The position numbers and the translations under genes were made by a program. Positions 1 through 11,290 of a stretch of DNA of 64,000 bases are shown here, piece after piece. Each line of letters starts with the position of its first letter. Within the stretch, counting starts at the first letter, position 1. This DNA is from Zygnema cylindricum (Eukaryota; Streptophyta; Zygnematophyceae; Zygnematales; Zygnemataceae), in contig JBBHKE010001093.1 in assembly GCA_037447655.1 (NCBI GenBank), forward strand, positions 32,563 to 96,562, written 5' to 3'. The notes beneath the pieces were generated by a model, which made no database searches, was not told where the DNA came from, and saw only the letters and a list, made by a program, of their open reading frames with translations.

Positions 1-1237
1 AGTCTATGATCCACCCATCCTCGGGTGGATCCCTCTTACCTCCGAAAGCACACTTTTGTCTCCGTGGAATGTCGACATGCTTTTCAGTGTTTTTCGGATT
101 AAGGAGAAGCTCCTCAAGCACCTCTTCAGGTTCAGTTTTTTCTTCCACTTCCTCATCAAGAACTTGAGTCAGGAAAGCCTTTTTCTTTCCTCCGTCCTTT
201 GAGGTTCCTTGACCATCTTTCAGTCGAAGATCTGCAAGTCTGACACAATCTGCCATATAGTGTCCCGGTTTCTTGCAAAAGTGACATAATCCTCCTCGAG
301 AAGTTCCTCTCCCCTGTCTATCAAATCTGCCACCTCCTTGTCCTCTTCCACCAAAGTTTCGATAAGGATCTTTCCCTCTCTCCTCATCACGCTTCCGCCA
401 ATCAGCTCCTGCAGACAATGCTTGAACACTTGGACTCCCTCTCCTAAGCTCTATGGTGCTTTCTTTCACTAAAATCATTCCCACAGTGTCATCCCAATTC
501 CAATTGCTATCTCCTATGTCCTGCAATCGGTTAATGATATTCTCATACTCTTCAGGTAGTTTCATCATTAATGTGTTCACTCTTTGTCTCTCAGACCATG
601 AGTTACCTGCACTCTCTAACTCTCCAAACAATGCTCCTAAATCATTGCAATAATTATCCATACTTCCTCCCTTATAAGTATAAGCTGCAATCTTATTTTC
701 TGCCAACTGTTGCTGCTGCAATGATCCACTCTTATATTTGTTAACTAGTGATATCCAAATCTGAGATGAAGATTTGACATGCATAAGAGGAATGGCAATG
801 CCCTTTGCTACACTTTTAAGAATTAAGAGCTTAGCAACCTTGTCTTTGTAGTTCCACTTTTCAGACTCTGATCTTTCGGTCTGAACCCTTGTCGTTGTTG
901 CTGGTGGTGCTGCTGCCGGTATCGCCTTCGGCAATGGTGTTACTTGAGTTGCAACTCCTTCCTTTTCTCCTTCCATGACAATCTCTTCTCCTTCCTCATC
1001 TTCATCCTCGGTGATGGTGGCAGCTGTTCTACCAACTGTAGAGGCGGAGGTGCCAGAAAAACGTGTCCCTCCAAACCCAGGTGGAGGTGGGCATCGAATT
1101 TGTCCAGACACTATGCCCCATAAATGCTTCTCAAATAGTTCTCCCTCCATCTTCATTTCCCAATAAAGAAAGTCTGATCCATCAAATATGGGCACCCTAG
1201 AGGGTGGGCCCATAACCTGAAATTCTGTGGTCTCCAT
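1..1237 (-). CDS. Copia-A element 1: intact Gag and start of Pol, runs off left edge
   Basis: Seen: reading the minus strand from the ATG at 1237 gives about 412 codons without a stop, leaving the window just before the protease aspartate motif (…EDGWIID). Order: an N-terminal Gag segment with GPPSRVPIFDG; an acidic linker (EDEDEEGEE); a UBN2/retrotran_gag-like region with LMMKLPEEYENIINRL; a Gly/Arg-rich stretch; a CCHC zinc knuckle CHFCKKPGHYMADC near 240-285; and a charged linker before the protease. The first seven codons lie in the LTR, so translation begins inside the LTR and passes over the primer-binding position. Known: Ty1/Copia polyproteins run Gag-PR-IN-RT-RH and form cytoplasmic virus-like particles. 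Inference: the lack of lesions, compared with the frameshifted copy at 49532-50915, marks this as a young, possibly competent element. Confidence 0.9.
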   Translation of the reverse strand, partial: METTEFQVMGPPSRVPIFDGSDFLYWEMKMEGELFEKHLWGIVSGQIRCPPPPGFGGTRFSGTSASTVGRTAATITEDEDEEGEEIVMEGEKEGVATQVTPLPKAIPAAAPPATTTRVQTERSESEKWNYKDKVAKLLILKSVAKGIAIPLMHVKSSSQIWISLVNKYKSGSLQQQQLAENKIAAYTYKGGSMDNYCNDLGALFGELESAGNSWSERQRVNTLMMKLPEEYENIINRLQDIGDSNWNWDDTVGMILVKESTIELRRGSPSVQALSAGADWRKRDEERGKDPYRNFGGRGQGGGRFDRQGRGTSRGGLCHFCKKPGHYMADCVRLADLRLKDGQGTSKDGGKKKAFLTQVLDEEVEEKTEPEEVLEELLLNPKNTEKHVDIPRRQKCAFGGKRDPPEDGWIID

Positions 1238-2108
1238 TGACCCACAGAATGAGCAGCCTATGTAAAGCCTCTAGGATAATATTTGCCCTTTCTACTTTCC
1301 CGCTGAATAAGCGCCACCCAGGCACACAAATATTCTGACCACTCTCACCCTTGTGAGGACAAGACTCCCCTGAGTCAAACGCAAAAAGAATCACTGAATT
1401 TGCTCACCCGAGCAGTAAGTTATGGCTGGTCAAAGATGACCTTTATAGTTACAAGCTCTCTTAGAGAGAGAGGTACCTAAATATTACTAAGTCTCGGTCT
1501 GCCTACTCACGACTACCTACTATTAAACCCTAGTCCAATAGGAACACTATAAAGTACAAGAAGGTACAATGGGCGATGTACTTATTGTACAACTATTGTA
1601 CGACAAGGTCTACAAGGTGACACCTGTCATATCGGAAGCCATGGTTCCTCCTCCCATCTTCTCCGGTATCAAATAATGTGGCGCCACGTGGCACCGCGTG
1701 ACGCTATATCCGTATGCCGCCGAAAAGCTCACTTCGCGTGGCGGCTATAATGCCGGCCGTCCGATCAAAACATATTTTACACGGTTCAGATTCGCGTACA
1801 TGCAGAAATTGCTCATTTTGGTTAGTCTGCTGTTAATTAGCTGTTTCGTTAATATTTATATATTTATGAAACCCGTCACGTGTAACGTTTCGTAACGCCT
1901 TAATGGTTAAGGCGTTAGGCTACAAAGACTATAGAGGTCACCAGTTCAAATCTAGTACTAGGCACTATTTTAGCCAAAATACCCTTAACTGCAAAAACTG
2001 CCACTTTCTAAATATGGCGGCAGCCATGGCGCGCCTTTGATCCTCACTCTCTTTCTTTAAAACAAAACTAAAATAGGGAAGTGAACTATTAATTACCTCT
2101 TTTCAACA
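1218..2108 (-). repeat. LTR-A, 5' LTR of Copia-A element 1
   Basis: An 891-bp LTR. On the plus strand it starts TGAAATTCTGTGG and ends CTTTTCAACA, so it has TG…CA ends. It is collinear with the LTRs at 44466-45345 and 50896-51783. It carries the antisense tRNA-like block (about 1896-1967). The candidate target duplication on the right is ATGTG (2109-2113); the left partner is outside the window. The element is inserted in the outer part of the large inverted repeat's left arm, so the outermost end of that arm lies off-window. Confidence 0.88.
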
Positions 2109-2380
2109 ATGTGCGAACACGATCACACAATTTTCCCTAGTTAATATGAGACCTAATATGAGGGTACTTTCACGTGTCCGCCTGTCATCTCCATTCTTTC
2201 TCGTGTCGAGACCTTTGGTGACGCTTATTCTGTCTTATATATAACAGATATCTATCTGTTATGTCTGTACTATCACATTCCGTTGAGGGAACCATTAGCA
2301 TATCTCCTAAAGCAATATACAATGTCAATCGGTCATACTACTAGGAAATACGAGCCTTGATGTGCTGAAGTGTTATTAAC

Positions 2381-2746
2381 CATAGTTCAAAAGTAGGTGA
2401 AAGTACGCCTATGCAATATGCCTATTGTACACAAAACATACAATATGACCTTAAGACCCATATTTTATTGGTCGCAAAATGAAAAAAAAATAGTAAGAGG
2501 GTTGAGTTGCACATCGATCGATAGAGAATTAACCCTCATGTCTAAATTTTCAGAAACATTCAGACAAAAAAATATTTTTTCTATGAGGTTTCGGGTATTT
2601 TATATTTAAACCGTCAGATTCGGACAATCGGACGATCCCTGATAAAAGTAGCGATTTAAGAAGGTCATATGAAAAGCCAATAACAAAACTTACGATAATG
2701 GCGCCTACAGAAGGCCTACAATGAAAACGTCTACTTTTGAACTACG
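2381..2746 (+). mobile_element. hAT-like MITE with 8-bp target duplication
   Basis: A 366-bp non-coding element with terminal inverted repeats CATAGTTCAAAAGTAG and CTACTTTTGAACTACG. It is flanked by TTATTAAC at 2373-2380 and 2747-2754. The matching position in the right arm (near 21830-21840) is an empty site with a single TTATTAAC. An 8-bp duplication and CA-starting TIRs are hallmarks of the hAT superfamily. A related end occurs at 24904-25045. Confidence 0.85.
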
Positions 2747-2799
2747 TTATTAACACTATTAGCGATTCATGTTGTACCATACACCGTGAATCAGTCCCG

Positions 2800-3736
2800 C
2801 GTTGTAACAGCAATAGCGGATCGAACTTGGTCGTAAATGGGTATTTAAGGGTTACAAATATTAAGTTATAAATTTGGTAGACGTCCGCGAAAGAATCGCG
2901 CAATTTGGAGTTTTATTTCATAAGACATAGCGATGGGTGTATTTAGGTGACAACGTGGTGTCAAACTAACAAGTGGGTATTATTTTAACGGGTAAAGGGT
3001 CAAAAGTAGCTGTGGAATTTTAGGCGTACATCTAGTACATATGATGGTTCGTTTCGTGCGATTTTTAGTATTAAACGAAATAAGTTAAAATTTGTAAATT
3101 TCGTTGGTAGTTTCGCGTGAAAAAATTGTGACGCGCAAACATGCGAAGTAGCGTTTCAATTCCCGCGCACTTTTGCACGTAAATGTTACGTAGTAAAAGG
3201 TAGCGTTTCATTGGTTAGTAAATGTTACGTAGTTAGTGGGAGATTTTGCACGCTTTTGTATTGGTCAATCTGAGTCATTGCTGATCAATGATTGGCCCAG
3301 GTATAATCTGTTCAACGGACCGTTGACTCTGGCCTGGCTAGTCCAGGGCGATGATGGATAAATAGTGAATAACATATTTTCCTTTGGAAAAGTTTGTGGA
3401 AGTTCTGATTGTTATTGGTCTTGAGCGAATAATGCCAAATTGGAGCAATGGCAGTTTTGCACGGAAAACTCTTATAACTAAGTAGTGTTTTAGTTGTTAA
3501 GAGATAAAATAATTTAAGAGTGGAGGGCAGTGGAAAATACTTTCAAGGAAGGGTTGAGCCAAGAGGGCAAAAGACCAATCTGAATGTCATGTGGACTGAA
3601 GCTTCTTCTAATTAAAAGTTGATCCTTATGTGAGTGATTTCAATGTGAATGTGTATTTTCCAATGTGTGGAATGTGTGGTTAAAATTCGTTGTAGTAATG
3701 GGATTTTATGAGAGGTATGAAATCCTATTACACGCG
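2800..3736 (+). mobile_element. ~930-bp insertion present only in the left arm, unclassified
   Basis: The right arm reads directly from CAGTCCC into the segment equivalent to 3737 (CAATTGCTTATGGTG), so 2800-3736 is extra DNA in the left arm. A short GCG occurs at both borders and the ends are weakly inverted (GTTGTAACAG at left, CTATTACAC at right). No coding frame is seen. It contains repeated TGTTACGTAGT-type motifs near 3185-3235. Superfamily unknown. Confidence 0.5.
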
Positions 3737-4760
3737 TCAATTGCTTATGGTGTGAATAAATTATTCGTGTTGATAAACAATTATTATTATAAACTCTATT
3801 TCGTGTACAATATCTCAGCACCAACAAAACATTAACGCTAAGGTCAAAGTTCTATCAAAAGGCTTCGATGATTTTACCACCAACATTACCGGCTGCAATA
3901 ATTTGGACGAAATGCCATTGTGTAGTGTTTCTAAACAAGCTGTTGTGTACGTGTTATAATCCGTGTGCTTCCACGTAAGCTAATATTCAAAATTAAAGAT
4001 CTTTACAAATTTTGCAAACTGACCAGTTTTAATGTAAAATCTTGAAATCTCCATATGCAAACAATGTACTTGGGTACCAGATCTTATATCTCAAAAATCA
4101 TTAATATTTGCGCGAGAAACCACGAAGTTGGAAAGTTGTTAAAAAAAGTGTGACAGATAAATACATTTCGACATTGATTTTCAATTCGATTTCGGAGGAT
4201 TCATGTCCACTTTGTCCGGAGGCACACATCACGTGTTACATGTGATATTTTCTACCCTATTATATTGTGATACGTATCTTTATCACCCACGTGCTAAAAT
4301 CATACACATTGTGAAATTAAATAGCTACCTTCGGTAAGTGGGTAGTCAATTACAAAACCGAAATGAGCGAGTGCTTTGCGGATAGACACCCAAGTAAAAT
4401 CCAACGGTCATTGTTACCTCTCGGACTTTTTGGATAACACTGGTAAGATCGTCCAAGGGTGTGTTCGATGCAAACGCTCGTTCTCCCCAATTTTTGGATA
4501 TTGTCCTCATGTGTTTAAACAATAGTCACACAGTAGACATGTATGATTGGTACACTTAGACATAAAAGATATGATCCACGGTTGACTTGCGAAAAATACC
4601 TATAATTGGCAAAAGCCATGTGCAATCGGAAAGGGTGGATTTAAATCCACCACAACTGCCAAAAAAATCTTAGCGTGAGGATATCGTATAACGCTCTTTT
4701 TGCTATCCATTGACCTTCGCGACAAAGACTTCGCGGTTAGAACCTAATGGCGCCATTTGA

Positions 4761-5119
4761 ACAGTGATAAAGTATGCACAAACAAATCTTCAAGTTTAAT
4801 ACGATCCTACAAATGTTAAATTTCGTTATTTGTTGCAAATACGAGTTTAATTTATGTGATTTTAACATATTTGAGTTTTATCTACGTTTGAAATATAACC
4901 ACTGGTGCTAAACACAATAAAGCACTTAGGCTATAGTTACATTATTTGTGATGGAGAAGTGATCAAACAGTTACTCCCACTAAACGTGTTCGTACGATTA
5001 TTGGAAACACCCAAATGCGAATAACCCTTTATGTATCTATTCCATTAAGAGTTTTTAGTGAACACACGAATATGTTTATTGGTTGTGTATCTTATGGTGT
5101 CTTCTATTATATCTGGTAA
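4761..5119. other. Inner left-arm spacer, no gene seen
   Basis: AT-rich sequence with only scattered faint resemblance to 7240-7550 on the opposite strand. No reading frame, RNA gene or clear element end is recognised. Confidence 0.5.
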
Positions 5120-5390
5120 GGGTGGGGCTCCACCAGGCAAAAAGTAAGGTTGTTAACTACAAAACATACATTTTTATATTAGGCTCTATTTTTTTTTTCT
5201 TTTTTTTTATATAAAAATGTTTACTGAAAATTCGTCAAAGATTTTACGAACGTTTGGGCGACAACTTTAACGTTCATTTTTTTCTTTTTGAAGCAAAGCT
5301 CATTCTATCCAATTTGTGGTTTGTGCATCAAATGTTTGCAATGTGGTCACTAGTCACACACTTGTCTATTAGCCAATCAAAAATCGATCA
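5120..5390 (+). mobile_element. Harbinger-like MITE D, copy 1
   Basis: It begins GGGTGGGGCTCCACCAGGC directly after TAA. It is a diverged relative of 7745-7973 (opposite strand), 33214-33441 and 38394-38610, which share the GGGTG…CTCCA(C/T)CAGG start, a central run of T, and a shared middle section. Three copies are preceded by TAA or TTA, as expected for PIF/Harbinger-type target duplications. The distal end is not well defined. Confidence 0.5.
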
Positions 5391-5483
5391 CGTGTGCACG
5401 AGAAATAATATTTGAAAGTGGCCAGAAATACATCTACACTAATAGAGATACTCAGTTTGCTGTACAATACACTGCAATTCGCT

Positions 5484-6490
5484 ATTAACGAAGAAGTTTC
5501 TTTGGCGTATAGGAATAATTACCGTGGTTTACGCTAATTAAGAATTTGAAAAATTTGAAAAAAAACAAACATTCTAATAGTTTAATAATTCTAATTTGGG
5601 TCTTTGAAAAAAATAAATGTCGGTCGCAAACATGCTTACACTTATATAGGTACTTGTACAAAATTTGACAAATCGTACACAAATCGTATGTTCACACACT
5701 CGAAACGTGGTTGTTGGACGAATATGTGCGAACGTGATATTTAACAACCCGATTTTATCCCCTTTTTAGAGCTCATATTCTCATGCGTCCGCGGTTACTA
5801 AAACTCATTAATTATACTTTTTCACTTAAAAGGTACAATTTGTACGGTCTGACATGTACCGTACACCACTCTATTTAAACGACAACGTACTTTCGTTTTG
5901 TACTGTACTTGGAAAATAACCTAAATGGCGTACAGAAAAAAAATAGAATAAGCTACGCTATTTGAGAATAATAAAAAAAAAAACCGGGACGGAATTAGCG
6001 TTCACTACGCTTATAGCGATTGGCAGTGTAGTGTACTGTACACCGCCAATCGTTATTAGCGTGTAAGTTATTTTAGCGTATACGAATAATTACCGTGGTT
6101 TACGCTAATTGGGAATTTTAAAATTTTCGAAGAAATCGTCTATTCTAATTAGGAATTAAGGTTTTTTTTAAATAGTGTGGATAATTCTATTTGAGAATAA
6201 TAAAAAAAAAAGCGGGACGGAAATAGCGTACACAACGCTAATAACGATTGGCGGTGTACTGTACACCGCCAATCGTTATTAGCGTGTAAGTTTTTTTAGC
6301 GTATAAAAATAATTACCGTGGTGTACGCTATTTAAGAATTTGAAAATTTTGGAAAAAATCATACATTCTAATTGTTTGATTATGGTAATTTGGATCTTTG
6401 AAAAAAAAAATGTCGGTCGCAAACATGCTTACACTAATATAGGTCTCCGTACAAAATCTGACAAATCGTACACAAATCGTACATTCACAC
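5484..6490 (+). repeat. Tandem and nested copies of a TACACCG-ended element
   Basis: The block at 5517-5700 recurs at 6313-6490 (TGTCGGTCGCAAACATGC and flanks). A second block recurs about 225 bp apart (5973-6130 and 6197-6335), each starting near GGGACGGAA and containing facing element ends. This looks like repeated insertion of one short TIR element into its own termini. No coding content. Confidence 0.65.
6241..6279. repeat. 39-bp near-perfect palindrome of facing TIR ends
   Basis: Nineteen bases ending CGGTGTAC are followed by one T and then their exact complement starting GTACACCG. The arms are the terminal repeat of the TACACCG…AATCGTTATTAGC element family seen throughout the window. 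A less perfect version lies at 6012-6060. Confidence 0.9.
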
Positions 6491-6500
6491 NNNNNNNNNN
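6491..6500. other. Assembly gap (10 N)
   Basis: Ten undetermined bases sit at the end of the second copy of the 5517-5700 repeat and between the two arms of the large inverted repeat. A collapse or mis-join here is plausible. Confidence 0.99.
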
Positions 6501-7549
6501 TTGTGATATATTCATGATGCGTTTTACAAGCAACTTTATGTTGTAAAGTAAGGCTTCAAAGTAAGTTTTCAAAACCAATACACCCCTGGGATGGAATGGT
6601 TATATTACACATTTCTGTTTTCCCTGTTTTCCACAAGTGCGTAGCAAGTAAAACTGTATTCAAACTCGGTGAACCGAGATTAGTGAGCGAATTTTGTCAT
6701 TACAATAAATTCCATACTATATGTACGAATATATTGCTACCCCTCACCGTTTGATAACCGATAAAAATCGGTATCATTTTTATTGCGGTAAGTTTTTATC
6801 CGATACACAACACTAGTAAAATGAGTGTGCAGACGAATGAGTGAGTAAAGCGAGTGATTAGAGCCAAGTGGCTCAAACTTATGTCAAAATGAACGATGCG
6901 TGAACACCTTTTGTCCCTTTTGTCTTTACACATTATATTGGTAAGGTAGGGTCCCCACATAACCAAAACTTTTGAATGAAACTTCGGAATGAAATGTTGT
7001 ATTTCAACGAACATTTTGCGTAGTACTTATATAGTGTTTTATGTCCAAAAACAAAATCGTAACTTTGAAATCTAACGATTGCATACATTGTACACCTTGT
7101 AACGATTGAAGACGACCACGAAACTTTCAAAAATTGGTGACGCTTACAAAAACAAAAACGGTTGTCCACGTCATTTTTTTGTGAAAAATGTTTATCGATT
7201 TTCAAAAACGGAATACTAACCTACATGAAAACCAGAAAACGCAAATAGAGGTTGTTTACGAAGGGCTTTCGTCCATCAGTTGCTGCCAATAATCTTACGA
7301 ACACATTTACAGGTAGTATTATATTGATATTTTATCCATCAAGTATTGTCAAAAATGCAACTATCACCTATGTTTTTTATTGCGATTGGTACCTTGTAGG
7401 TTCTAGTTCAAACGCCGAGAATAGTTCAAGATTTTAAATCCACAAAATCTGAACATCGTATTTGTACAGACAAACAAAGTTTAAGATCATCACGTGTGTA
7501 ATTTATCACTATATGAATTTCATTTACTATGTTTTAATGCAACTTACTT
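6501..7549. other. Centre of the inverted repeat, no gene seen
   Basis: AT-rich DNA with only short chance reading frames (7252-7437, 6796-7205). I see no transposase motif, RNA gene or clear TIR element, so the expected place for an autonomous transposase is empty. Confidence 0.6.
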
Positions 7550-7744
7550 TCCGCGGAAGTCTATGGATAGCAAAAGGAGCGTCAAAGGATATCTTTCGTC
7601 AAATGTTTTGCGTCAGTGGGTGGATTTCAACCCACCTGGTCGAAAGCACATGGTCTTTGCCAATTTTCTAGTTGTTATCGCTCTTCGTCGTGGATCATAT
7701 ATTTTATTTCCAAGTGTACCAATGCTACAAGACAAGTGTGTGAC

Positions 7745-7973
7745 TAGTGACCTTATTAAAAACAGTTGATGCACAAACCACAAATTGGATAGGATGACTT
7801 TTGCTTCAAAAAGAAAAAAATGAACGTTGAAGTTGTCGGCGCAACGTTCGTAAAATCTTTGACGATTTTTCAGTAAACATTTTTTTATAAAAAAAAAAGT
7901 AAAAAAAATATAGCATAATATAAAAATGTGTGTTTTCTAGTAAACAACCTTAATTTTTGCCAGGTGGAGCCCC
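7745..7973 (-). mobile_element. Harbinger-like MITE D, copy 2
   Basis: It is the inverted counterpart of 5120-5390, ending on the plus strand with CCAGGTGGAGCCCC. It sits between pieces of the right arm that are contiguous in the left arm, so it is an insertion. The LTR-A fragment abuts it. Confidence 0.5.
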
Positions 7974-8545
7974 AATTGTACTTTTTGTACGGCCATTATA
8001 CAACATGTCCTTCTAGAAGACACTAGTCAGCTTGGGAGCCATCGGTCATCCTTCCATCTTTTCCGTGGTCTAATGACGTGGCACCGCGTGGCACAGCGCG
8101 CCGCTATGTTCAAAAGCCGCAAAATATTCATTCAGGTTTGGCGGTGGCAACGAAGTTCGTCAGATCATATATTTTACACGGTTAGATCCGCGTCCGCGAG
8201 CGTCGTTGTCTATATGTGTCGTTTCGTCAATTTGGTCTAATTCAGTGAAAGTGACGTCCCGTGACTCTTTAATAAAATATAAAACCACATATGTATTGTT
8301 TCATCAACGACTTTATACATAACGCGTAGGTCTACATGGTACTGAGACCTAGGTTCAAATCCGGTCCAAGGCAACATTTTGGTCATATATTCCGGTCCAA
8401 GGCAACATTTTGGTCATATATTTGTCTGTTTGCCAGTTTGCTTGTTTCTTTCTGACTATGGGGGCAGCCATGGTGACTCTCTCTCTTTCTCTCTTCTCTC
8501 TAAAGTCTAAATTAAGAAGTGGATATTAATTATGTCTTTTCAACA
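7974..8545 (-). repeat. Truncated solo LTR-A-like copy
   Basis: It matches the second half of LTR-A: GTACGGCCATTATACAACATG, then GTGGCACCGCGTGGCAC, then the tRNA-like block, then GTCTTTTCAACA. The first 300 or so bp are missing and replaced by MITE D sequence. Inside, a 31-bp unit starting CCGGTCCAAGGC is tandemly duplicated (8361-8391, 8392-8422). It is more diverged than the other LTR-A copies. Confidence 0.7.
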
Positions 8546-9628
8546 AAACATATGAGGACACTATCAAAAAATAGGATAGAACGAGCGTTTACATCGAAAA
8601 CTCTTTTGGACGATCTTACCAGTGTTATCCAAAAGGTCTGAGAGGTAATAATAACGGACGGATTTTACTAGGGTGCTCATCCGCAAAGCACTCGCTCTTT
8701 TCGATTTTGTAATTGACTACCCACCTCTCGAAGGTAGCTATTTAATTTCACAATGTGTAGGATTTTAGCACGTGGTTGATAAAGTTACGTATCACAATAT
8801 AATATGGTAAACAATATCACATGTAACATATGATGTATGCCTCTGAACAAAGTGGACATGAATCTACCAAAATCCACTTGAAAATCAATGCCGAAATGTA
8901 TTTATCTTTCACACTTTTTTAACAACGTTCTAACTTCGTGGTTTCTTGCGCAAATATTAATGATTTTTGTGATATAAGACATGGTACCCAAATACATGGT
9001 TTGCAAAATGGAGATTTCAAGATTTTACATTAATATTGGTCAGTTTGTAAAATTTGTAACGATCTTTAATTTTGAATATAAGCTTACGTGGAAGCACGCG
9101 GATTATAACATGTGTCGAGCGTGCCTGATTCACGTGAGGGAAGGGCCCACAGCCCAGAGTCGTCGGTATTGGAGTCCTGCAAATAAACCCCGAATGCGAA
9201 TGCTCCCCAAAATGATGATCATGCCCACTGCCGCCCACATCCCTCCCATAGATATGCATGCAAAATAGGAGAATTGCTTGGACAGGGAATATGGATGAGC
9301 GCAGGGGGAAGGCGAAAGTTATCCCCTCCCCCTTCGTTTCTGGCCGGGGAAAGGGATTTCGGTCTCCGTAATCGAGCTGATATCCCAATTTCCCCCCCTC
9401 TTATTCAACCGTGACTAAGATATAAAAACAATTACCCGCTCTATTCGCAGTTCCCACAAAACCAGGTGCTGGAGGGTAGAGGGTGTGGCTCCCGAGAGGA
9501 GGGGAGACAGGCTAAATGTCAACACTAACCACACCGATTGCAGACCAATATGTTGTGTAGCAGGGAGGAATGAGTGCAGCTGATGAACAAGAAGGGGGAT
9601 CGGCAAAGTAAGTTAAGTGGAAAGTGGG

Positions 9629-11000
9629 TTAGTCTTCCAATCCCAGAAGATGGCAGGGGGCCACATTGATCTGATTCTCTTTAATTCGTCGACCATCCTT
9701 TCCCTCCAATGTAACAACCCCTTTGCTGGAAACTTCAACCACTTTCAAAATTACTCTCCCGGTAGAAATATCCAGCGTGTCCTTCTTTTGTTCCATCCGA
9801 TATACAAAGCCCCTCGGCATAAATCGTTGCTATCGAAGAACATAATTCCCGCTCCTGCGTTGAGAATACTACAATTGATCTCGGTGTTGAGCCGCCTGCA
9901 AATTTCCCATGGCGAGAGGCATCTCTCGGTGGAATATCTTGGCTCTATTGGCGATCAGTTTTTCGACTGTCCCCTTGGCATCCATCTCCGGAGGACTATG
10001 GCTTGGGATGATGCAGCCCCGGACAAGATGGGATGCTGTCCAAATTAAATGAAATAAGGGCTATAGGAGTAAAGAAAAGCCTACCAGCTGAATTTGTAAC
10101 CCATAGCAATCCAAGGCACTTTTCCGTCCCACTGTCCCAAATCTTATTCAACTGCATATTTTCGTAGTGACCGCTTCACTGTCTGTACGCACCTTTCGGC
10201 CAAACCGTCGGCTTAAGGGTGGTCACGGTTGGTCAGCCGATGGTCAACTAGGCATTTTTCCAAGAGGTTGGAAAATTCTCCGGCAAATTCGGAGCCTTGG
10301 TTGGTTAGAACTTCTGCAAGCGCCCCGAATTTGGTTAATCCATCAGCAAAAAGGCATCTTTAATTGCCTTCGACTCCTTCCGGGGCAAAACCACCAACTC
10401 GATCCACTTGGAAAAATGTTCTATCATGACGAGCACAAAGCGGTTCCCTCGCTTGTTGGTCGGAAGAGGTCCCAAAAGATCCAATGACCACCGATAAAAC
10501 ATCCCCAGGATAGGAAGCGAATGAAGCTTAGTCCCACCCTTTTTGTCGAAAGGTGCCTTGACTCGATCGCATGAGGAGAAAGTCTGCACAATTCAGTTGA
10601 CTTGGGTCCGCAACCCATGCCACCTATAAGAGCACGTAACCAAGGAAGTGGTCTGCTTTTGCCCGAAGTGTCCACATTGCCGATAGAGATTGGAAATCAT
10701 AGTTTCTTGGTCAAAGGGGGGAGGAACCACTTTCCTCGTGCCGTCTGACCATTTCCGAAGGAGAACGCCACTGTCCCAATCATACGCAGCCATCCGGGTC
10801 TGTACTCGAATAATTGAATTCCAGTCAAATGGGGAAGAGGCGACCCCTGTTGAATAGATTGGAGAGCATCGGGGTCGTTCCAGATGTCCTTCCGTCTGGC
10901 CCTTATGGGCGCCTGCCCCTCCACATCGGCCGAGAAAGTTGACAGTTCCCCCCCAGATTGGGGAAGCCAAATGAAAGTAGAGGATGCTTGAATGAGCGCT
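9629..11000 (-). pseudogene. Gypsy integrase, degenerate
   Basis: Visible in several frames: an HHCC-like zinc-binding N-terminus (GHFGQ…YRWHGLRTQV…C..C, 10700-10560); the core start WSLDLLGPLPTNKRGNRFVL with the first catalytic Asp (about 10500-10440); the second Asp region read as TNQGSEF (about 10290); and the Glu region DHP*ADGLAERCVQT (about 10200), where a stop replaces the usual Gln. A C-terminal piece of 63 residues (9820-9629) is probably the post-integrase tail. The integrase would join the cDNA to host DNA. Stops and frame changes make it non-functional. Confidence 0.8.
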
Positions 11001-11057
11001 AGATTGATCTCTAGGTCCTCATCATGTCGAGCCCCGGTAGAATCCATGGTGGAGGGA

Positions 11058-11290
11058 TCAGGATTCTGGCTGAGTCCGTCGACATTCCCATGGATTTTCC
11101 CCTGCCCTATGAACAATGTCGAAATCATATTCTTGCAGGATAAGAACCCATCTGGCGAGTTTGCCGGTTAACTTAATATTTTCCATGATCCATTTTAGGG
11201 GTTGGTGATCCGTAATCAAGGTGAAATGGACTCCATACAAATAAGGTCGGAAATGCTCGATGGCCCAAACCGCTGCGACCAATGATCCAT
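11058..11290 (-). pseudogene. Gypsy RNase H, N-terminally damaged
   Basis: The sequence LVAAVWAIEHFRPYLYG, then TLITDHQPLKWIMEN, then LARWVLILQEYDFDIVHRAG is the standard RNase H block of Ty3/Gypsy Pol, including the TDHQPL motif. The upstream part of the domain and the RT connection are missing, replaced by a fragment of a different element (11291-11625). Confidence 0.85.

Larger units (their letters stand above)
2109..4760 (+). repeat. Left arm of a large imperfect inverted repeat
   Basis: Read in reverse complement, this stretch matches the right arm in pieces: 2120-2370 with 21840-22090, 2750-2799 with 21785-21840, 3737-3955 with 21574-21800, 3950-4500 with 8580-9113, and 4510-4760 with 7550-7750. 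The order is preserved. The arms differ by discrete insertions, each annotated separately. No transposase-like reading frame is visible. An 18-bp perfect palindrome, GGTGGATTTAAATCCACC, sits at 4634-4651, with a similar hairpin at the matching site near 7618-7642. It may be a foldback or long-TIR DNA transposon, or an inverted segmental duplication. Confidence 0.75.
7550..9113 (-). repeat. Right arm of the large inverted repeat, inner part
   Basis: The pieces 7550-7745 and 8580-9113 are the reverse complement of 4510-4760 and 3950-4500. Between them lie MITE D copy 2 and a truncated LTR-A, absent from the left arm. The arm stops at ACATGT (9108-9113) and resumes at the same hexamer (21574-21579) beyond the Gypsy block. 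Confidence 0.75.

Noticed and set aside
9617-10048. 143-residue plus frame opposite Gypsy integrase
   Set aside because: Antisense shadow of the degenerate integrase.
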